Shown here one piece after another: positions 59,015 to 64,000 of a stretch of DNA of 64,000 nucleotides. The notes beneath the pieces are model-generated. The model saw only the letters and a program-made list of their open reading frames with translations. It was not told the DNA's origin and searched no databases. Numbering within the stretch: position 1 is the stretch's first letter; each line of letters begins with the position of its first letter. The DNA is from Calothrix sp. NIES-2098. GTDB lineage: Bacteria > Cyanobacteriota > Cyanobacteriia > Cyanobacteriales > Nostocaceae. The position numbers were made by a program, and so were the translations under genes. The stretch is from NCBI GenBank assembly GCA_002368175.1, contig AP018172.1, forward strand, positions 923,501-987,500. Reading direction: 5' to 3'.

Positions 59015-61723
59015 ATGACAACACCAACCCAAGAAGAAATCAGATTAGCAGCAGCCCAGGCTCATCAAGCCCATTGGCGTAGGTGGGGTCCATATTTGAG
59101 CGATCGCCAATGGGGAACGGTACGTGAAGATTATAGTCATAATGGGGCAGCGTGGGACTACTTCACCCATGAACAGGCTCGTTCTCGCGCTTACCGTTGG
59201 GGTGAAGATGGAATTGCGGGGATTTCTGATAATCATCAACGGTTGTGTTTTGCGATCGCCCTTTGGAATGGCGAAGACTCAATTCTCAAGGAAAGACTTT
59301 TTGGGCTAACAGGAAATGAAGGCAATCACGGGGAGGATGTTAAAGAATATTACTTCTATTTGGACAGCACCCCGACTCATTCTTACATGAAAGCGCTGTA
59401 CAAATATCCCCACGCGGCTTTTCCCTATTCGCAATTAGTTACAGAAAATCAACGCCGCGATCGCCAGCAGCCGGAATTTGAACTTATAGACACAGGTGTA
59501 TTTGACGAAAACCGCTACTTTGATATCTTTGTTGAATATGCTAAAAATTCTGCTGAAGATATTCTGATTCAAATTAACGTAGTAAATCGTGGGACAGAAA
59601 CTAAAACTCTACATTTGTTACCCACCCTCTGGTTTCGTAATACTTGGTCTTGGAATGGAGATAGCGATAAACCTACTCTCAAACAACTAAATTCAAGTAA
59701 TAACTGGCAAATAATTGAAGCGTCTCATCCAACTTTAGGAAATAGATGGTTATATTGCCAGCAAGCAAACGAAATTTTATTTGCTGAAAATGAGACGAAT
59801 AATCAGCGATTGTTTGGTTTTGCCAACAAATCTGCCTATGTAAAAGATGGCATTAATGATTACATTGTCTCTGGCAATAAACAGGCAGTAAATTCAGATA
59901 AAATAGGGACGAAAGCTACTGCTAATTATGTTTTAACAGTCGGTGCTGGAGAAACACAAACTATTAAATTACGCTTGAGCGATGTACCGAATTTAAACGA
60001 ACCTTTGAATTTAGAATTCGACACTATCTTTTTGAAAAGACAGCAGGAAGCTGATGAATTTTATCAGCGGATTACACCATTTCCTCTGAGTGCAGATATG
60101 CGGAACGTGCAAAGACAAGCATTTGCAGGGATGCTGTGGAGTAAGCAATTCTACCACTACATTTTAGAAGATTGGCTCAAAGGCGATCGCAATGCACCAC
60201 CGCCACCACCAGAACGCCAACAAGGCAGAAATCGGGAATGGTTCCATCTCTACAATGAAGATATCCTTTCCATGCCCGATAAATGGGAGTATCCCTGGTT
60301 TGCGGCTTGGGATTTAGCATTCCACACTATTCCTTTGGCAATTATTGATCCTGAGTTTGCTAAATACCAGTTAGATGTGCTGACGCGGGAATGGTATATG
60401 CATCCTAATGGGCAAATTCCGGCTTATGAGTGGAAGTTTAGCGATGTTAACCCGCCTGTTCATGCTTGGGCAACCTGGCGCATTTACAAGATTGAACAAA
60501 AGATATATGGAAGGTCAGATCGGCAGTTTTTAGAGAGGGTATTTCAGAAATTAATGCTCAATTTCACCTGGTGGGTGAATCGCAAAGATGCTGAGGGAAA
60601 CAACGTCTTTCAGGGAGGATTTTTAGGATTAGATAATATCGGTGTATTTGACCGCAGCGCAACTTTACCCACTGGCGGACACATCGATCAATCTGATGGT
60701 ACCAGTTGGATGGGGATGTATTGCCTGAATATGTTGGCGATCGCTCTAGAATTAGCCAAAACTAACCCAGTTTACGAAGACATTGCTACAAAATTCTTTG
60801 AGCATTTCCTCTACATTGCCGATGCGATGAACAAAATCGGCGAACTAGAAGCTAGTTTGTGGAATGAGGAAGATGGATTTTACTACGATGTGCTGCATTT
60901 ATCAGAACGGCAAATTACTTTAAAAGTCAGGTCAATGGTTGGGCTAATTCCTTTATTTGCGATTGAAACTATTGAACCCGATACTTTAAATATGCTTCCT
61001 GGCTTCAAAACTCGCTTGGAATGGTTCATTAAAAATCGCCCTGACTTACGGCAAAATGTCGCTTGTATGGTGACAAAAGGGATAGGCGCTAGAAGATTAC
61101 TAGCAATTGTCTCACGAGATAAACTTAGAAGTATACTGCAAAAAATGCTCGATGAAAACGAGTTTTTTGCAGACTATGGCATTCGCGCCCTTTCTAAATT
61201 TCATGCCGAACATCCTTACATTTTTGATGTCAATGGTTGCCACTTTCGTGTAGATTATGAACCTGCTGAATCTAGCAGTAGTTTATTTGGTGGTAATTCT
61301 AATTGGCGCGGCCCTGTTTGGTTTCCAGTGAATTTCTTACTGATTGAATCTCTGCAAAAGTTTCATCATTACTTAGGCGACGATTTCCAAGTAGAATGTC
61401 CGACTGGGTCTGGTAAAATGATGACATTGTGGGAAGTTGCATCCGAACTATCTCAAAGATTAATCCGAATTTTCTTGCAAAATTCCTCCGGTCAGCGACC
61501 CGTTTATGGTAATACACAAAAGTTCCAAACCGATCCGCACTGGCGAGATTTAATTCTTTTTTATGAGTATTTTCATGGCGATAACGGAGCAGGAATTGGT
61601 GCAAGTCATCAAACGGGATGGACAGGTTTAGTTGCTAAACTCATTCAACAATTTGGTGAGTATGAAGCACAAAATCAGGAACCTGAGATAGATAAAAAAC
61701 CTCAAGCGATCGCCTTATTATAA
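59015..61723 (+). CDS. GH63-like alpha-glucosidase/trehalase-superfamily glycosidase
   Basis: 902 residues. An (alpha/alpha)6-barrel glycosidase of the GH63 type: WEYPWFAAWDLAFHTIPLAIIDPEFAKYQLD (catalytic acid region in AWD), GQIPAYEWKFSDVNPPVHAWA, GGFLGLDNIGVFDRS, DGTSWMGMYCLNML and a late GGNSNWRGPVWFPVNF. The N-terminal 350 residues form a beta-sandwich domain. The family trims glucose from oligosaccharides and glycerates or mannosyl-glycerate. It has no signal peptide, so it is cytosolic. A lone transcript; egtD begins 110 bases later with its own RBS. Confidence 0.87.
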   Translation: MTTPTQEEIRLAAAQAHQAHWRRWGPYLSDRQWGTVREDYSHNGAAWDYFTHEQARSRAYRWGEDGIAGISDNHQRLCFAIALWNGEDSILKERLFGLTGNEGNHGEDVKEYYFYLDSTPTHSYMKALYKYPHAAFPYSQLVTENQRRDRQQPEFELIDTGVFDENRYFDIFVEYAKNSAEDILIQINVVNRGTETKTLHLLPTLWFRNTWSWNGDSDKPTLKQLNSSNNWQIIEASHPTLGNRWLYCQQANEILFAENETNNQRLFGFANKSAYVKDGINDYIVSGNKQAVNSDKIGTKATANYVLTVGAGETQTIKLRLSDVPNLNEPLNLEFDTIFLKRQQEADEFYQRITPFPLSADMRNVQRQAFAGMLWSKQFYHYILEDWLKGDRNAPPPPPERQQGRNREWFHLYNEDILSMPDKWEYPWFAAWDLAFHTIPLAIIDPEFAKYQLDVLTREWYMHPNGQIPAYEWKFSDVNPPVHAWATWRIYKIEQKIYGRSDRQFLERVFQKLMLNFTWWVNRKDAEGNNVFQGGFLGLDNIGVFDRSATLPTGGHIDQSDGTSWMGMYCLNMLAIALELAKTNPVYEDIATKFFEHFLYIADAMNKIGELEASLWNEEDGFYYDVLHLSERQITLKVRSMVGLIPLFAIETIEPDTLNMLPGFKTRLEWFIKNRPDLRQNVACMVTKGIGARRLLAIVSRDKLRSILQKMLDENEFFADYGIRALSKFHAEHPYIFDVNGCHFRVDYEPAESSSSLFGGNSNWRGPVWFPVNFLLIESLQKFHHYLGDDFQVECPTGSGKMMTLWEVASELSQRLIRIFLQNSSGQRPVYGNTQKFQTDPHWRDLILFYEYFHGDNGAGIGASHQTGWTGLVAKLIQQFGEYEAQNQEPEIDKKPQAIALL

Positions 61724-61832
61724 AAGCTCATAAATCTATACATTGTTACTAGTAGAGCAGATTTAATCTCTACATCTACTTGCTTGACATGATTGTATTA
61801 AAAGCTCACCAAATAACAGGGAGACAAATAAA

Positions 61833-62849
61833 TTGAAGACTGAACAAAAAGAAAATTCTCGCTTGCGTTGGATTAATTTAAATACAGCGATCGCATCAGT
61901 CGATGAAGGTACAGATATCATTCAAGGACTGACTCAAAATCCCAAATCTTTGCCCTGTCGTTACTTCTACGATGACCAAGGCTCAGAACTATTTGAGCAG
62001 ATTTGCGATCTACCAGAATATTATCCGACTCGCACCGAGCAAGCGATTTTAGAAACCTACGCTTCCGAAATTGCTCAGATGACAGGTTCTTGTCATTTGA
62101 TCGAACTTGGTAGTGGTAGTTCCCGCAAAACTCGTTTGCTGCTAGAAGCTTATAGTGAGATAGTGCAAGAACTACAATATTACCCAATTGATGTCAGTAG
62201 CGGTATTCTCAAAACCACAGCATTGGATTTGTTACGTCAATACCCCAAATTGAAACTTTGCGGTTTAGCAGGAACTTACGAACAAGCATTAGCCCAACTT
62301 CCCCCAGCAGAATTAGAGAATCGGATGTTGATTTTCTTGGGGAGTACTTTAGGGAATTTAAATGACGAACAATGCGATAAATTCTTTACGCAAGTTCAAC
62401 AAGCTTTAAAACCAGGAGAATTTTTTCTGTTAGGCGTAGATTTGCAAAAGCCGATAGAAATTATCGAAGCAGCTTACAACGATTCCCAAGGAATTACCGC
62501 AGCCTTTAACCTAAATATCCTCAACCATATCAATCACAGGTTTCAAGGTAATTTTGTCCTGGAAAATTTTGCTCATTGGGCTTTCTACAGTCGAGTAGAT
62601 AATCAAATTGAAATGCATCTGCGGAGTTTGACAGATCAAACTGTCACCCTCAAAGCTTTAGATTTCGAGGTTTCATTCCAAGCAGGAGAAACAATTCGCA
62701 CCGAAATATCCCGTAAATTTCACATTCCTACATTAATATCGGCATTAGAAAAACATTCGTTTCAAGCATTACAAGTATGGACAGATCCTCAAGCATGGTT
62801 TGGCTTGCTACTTTGCCAACGCCAATGTACAACTACTGAGTGTCCGTAA
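61833..62849 (+). CDS. egtD: L-histidine N(alpha)-methyltransferase (ergothioneine pathway)
   Basis: 338 residues from TTG 61833, preceded by GGGAG. FYDDQGSELFEQICDLPEYYPTRTEQAIL is the EgtD hallmark, followed by SAM-binding IELGSGSSRKTRLLLEA, a FLGSTLGNL strand and the late FVLENFAHWAFYSR. The enzyme trimethylates histidine to hercynine, the first step towards ergothioneine. EgtB, the sulfoxide synthase, is usually next door but is not visible in the window. The gene at 63389 does not resemble it as far as it can be read. Confidence 0.9.
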   Translation: MKTEQKENSRLRWINLNTAIASVDEGTDIIQGLTQNPKSLPCRYFYDDQGSELFEQICDLPEYYPTRTEQAILETYASEIAQMTGSCHLIELGSGSSRKTRLLLEAYSEIVQELQYYPIDVSSGILKTTALDLLRQYPKLKLCGLAGTYEQALAQLPPAELENRMLIFLGSTLGNLNDEQCDKFFTQVQQALKPGEFFLLGVDLQKPIEIIEAAYNDSQGITAAFNLNILNHINHRFQGNFVLENFAHWAFYSRVDNQIEMHLRSLTDQTVTLKALDFEVSFQAGETIRTEISRKFHIPTLISALEKHSFQALQVWTDPQAWFGLLLCQRQCTTTECP

Positions 62850-62862
62850 AGGTACTTTTTAA

Positions 62863-62906
62863 ACGCAGAGAGGCGCAGAGAACACAACTCTGCGCCTCTG
62901 CGGAAC
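62863..62906. terminator. Strong bidirectional hairpin between egtD and pentapeptide gene
   Basis: CGCAGAG-a-GGCGCAGAG pairs with CTCTGCGCCTCTGCG, about 16 bp with a one-base bulge and a 7-base loop. It sits between two convergent genes, 15 bases past the egtD stop, and also belongs to the dispersed CGCAGAG repeat family seen near 7846 and 18616. It is flanked by A-rich and T-rich sequence and can serve both directions. Confidence 0.7.
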
Positions 62907-62909
62907 TTT

Positions 62910-63299
62910 TTATCCTTCCTTCAGCTGCACACCTGCTTGAACTGGATCAAAATCTTCCGGAAAATGGGTATTGCGATCGCAGTCTGCTTTGTCTAATTTT
63001 GCTCCTGCTAAATCAGCTAAACGTAAATTCGCTGAAAATAACAAAGCTCCTCGCAAATCCGTATCCTTGAGATTCGCTTGGCTCAAATCCGCAAAGCTTA
63101 AGTCAGCGCCTCTAAGATTAGCACTACTCAGGTTTGCTTGACTTAAGTCAGCATAACTAAAGTCAGAACCTTTCAGGTCAACACCTTGTAAATTAGCATC
63201 ACCTAGTTCCGCTTTGCTAAAGTTTCGTTTTCCTAATGCGTAGCTCTCCAAGATATTAGCTACAGTATTAATGGGCTGTTGAGCATTTGTTTCAGTCAT
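62910..63299 (-). CDS. Small soluble pentapeptide-repeat protein
   Basis: 129 residues. Residues 1-33 form a helical cap (ANILESYALGKRNFSKAE). About 16 A(D/N)LxxA pentapeptides and a short tail with HFPEDFDPVQAGVQL follow. No signal peptide or membrane helix. A single solenoid of four coils, like many small cyanobacterial pentapeptide proteins of unknown role. It is divergent from the right-edge gene. Confidence 0.87.
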   Translation of the reverse strand: MTETNAQQPINTVANILESYALGKRNFSKAELGDANLQGVDLKGSDFSYADLSQANLSSANLRGADLSFADLSQANLKDTDLRGALLFSANLRLADLAGAKLDKADCDRNTHFPEDFDPVQAGVQLKEG

Positions 63300-63388
63300 T
63301 TCCTCACGAGTTCCTCAAATTTTTTTCCTAATTTCAAAGCTATAACCATCAGTGCAATTTCATAAATAACTCAAAGGAGGGCGAACTC

Positions 63389-64000
63389 ATGCCATCCATT
63401 AATTTATTAACTGTTTTCAATCCCTCGAATTATTGGCGAAGCGGTATTTGTACTATACCTTGGCAAGCGATCGCCCAACAATTTCAAATTCCACCAGAGG
63501 AACTCATATTCAGCGATCTGCGCGATCTTACACAGCAACCACTAAATGCCCAAATTGACCGAATCGATCCAGAAGATCCCTCTCGTGATACCCTTGTTTT
63601 CCAATTATCTCAGCCCATTCCCCCAGGAACAGAAGATTATATTTTAGCCTCAACCTTCATCCGCTTAGACAGAGGTAAAGCAATACCACCAGGAATCGGT
63701 GAGCCATATCTAGAAGTCGTCTACGGCTCCGACGGACGAGAACGGGGAGTGAGATTTGTCAATAATCGCCTGATTATCTGGTTTAACTTCATACCTGCAC
63801 CCGAAGACAACGAACGCAACTGGTTTTCAGGTTCAGCTAGCAGCGTACAGTTAGATCGCCAAGAAATGCTCGATCCATTTCGGGCTGCGATGGGTGAATG
63901 GCTGGGACAAGATCCAGAAAAGCGTTGTATGCAGGTAAGTAAACTTCAGTTACCAGGACTTTCCTATCCCAAATCCCCATATTATCAAGTCTCTTTGTTC
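63389..64000 (+). CDS. Unrecognised gene, 3' end cut by window edge
   Basis: ATG 63389 is preceded by a perfect AGGAGG (63375-63380) at 8 bases, and the frame is open to the window end (204 codons). The protein begins PSINLLTVFNPSNYWRSG and shows beta-rich segments (FVNNRLIIWFNFIP, GVRFVNN) with a WFSGSASSVQL stretch. No signal peptide or P-loop. Family not recognised. The N-terminal part might be a carbohydrate- or ligand-binding beta-sandwich, which is inference only. Confidence 0.8.
   Translation, partial: MPSINLLTVFNPSNYWRSGICTIPWQAIAQQFQIPPEELIFSDLRDLTQQPLNAQIDRIDPEDPSRDTLVFQLSQPIPPGTEDYILASTFIRLDRGKAIPPGIGEPYLEVVYGSDGRERGVRFVNNRLIIWFNFIPAPEDNERNWFSGSASSVQLDRQEMLDPFRAAMGEWLGQDPEKRCMQVSKLQLPGLSYPKSPYYQVSLF

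Noticed and set aside
63389..64000. EgtB, the usual partner of egtD
   Set aside because: The visible 204 codons show no DinB-type His motif or sulfatase-modifying-factor signature, so I left the gene unassigned.

Overview
The window comes from a cyanobacterium, most likely a filamentous heterocyst-former of the Nostocales. The evidence is the very dense HIP1 octamer GCGATCGC, a ferredoxin:thioredoxin reductase catalytic chain, cyanobacterial-type ctaD/ctaE, many pentapeptide-repeat proteins, a PEP-CTERM protein, an NDH-SelD fusion and several STAND NTPases with highly regular TPR or WD40 repeats. No rRNA, tRNA or CRISPR array was recognised. Both ends cut a gene: an NB-ARC/TPR gene on the left and an unrecognised gene on the right.

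Layout. 1-5.2 kb: NB-ARC/TPR gene, a 21-nt-periodic minisatellite, a small membrane protein, a CBS protein with a HEPN-like tail, and a Cys/Met-rich copper-storage-like protein. 5.2-8.7 kb: a gene-poor scar with REP-like repeats and a frameshifted IS630-type transposase remnant, then ctaD lacking its first two membrane helices (and no ctaC), then an intact ctaE. 9.3-16.1 kb: a PEP-CTERM fibro-slime-type protein, a 1728-residue multi-REC hybrid kinase and a single-domain response regulator. 16.1-20.1 kb (minus strand): DUF4331 protein, TPR protein and HupE/UreJ-like membrane protein in a row. 20.5-30.9 kb (minus strand): esterase, SnoaL-like protein, small secreted protein, STAND ATPase, CHAT plus NB-ARC-WD40 (apparently one gene split at an A9 tract), and PilT. 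31-38.9 kb: DUF58 protein, ftrC with a DUF309 gene, a truncated SUKH-like gene, a TRAP transporter with convergent permease and binding-protein genes, a polysaccharide deacetylase and a GST. 39.5-45.3 kb: four tandem paralogous pentapeptide-repeat genes, three with clear membrane anchors. 45.5-54.2 kb: NDH-SelD fusion, a second 21-bp minisatellite, a duplicated-domain protein, a zinc-ribbon Ser/Thr kinase, a secreted pentapeptide protein, an M20 amidohydrolase and a YefM/RelE-type toxin-antitoxin pair with a TGTACA operator. 54.3-64 kb: hemerythrin protein, DUF2993 and DUF2231 proteins, an amino-acid binding protein, a GH63-like glucosidase, EgtD, a pentapeptide protein and the cut right-hand gene.

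How the parts relate. The ordinary metabolic pieces (ftrC-DUF309, TRAP, SelD, EgtD, M20) are short operons. The accessory content is signalling and conflict-type: three STAND NTPases, a CHAT protease-like domain, a CBS/HEPN candidate, a SUKH remnant and a toxin-antitoxin pair. Two repeat-bearing STAND genes (NB-ARC/TPR and NB-ARC/WD40) are each followed at their 3' side by a tandem repeat with a 21-nt (seven-codon) period, and a third such repeat follows selD. The most notable single observation is the A9 tract: one extra A would join the CHAT frame to the linker and NB-ARC-WD40 frame as a single protein of about 1246 residues.
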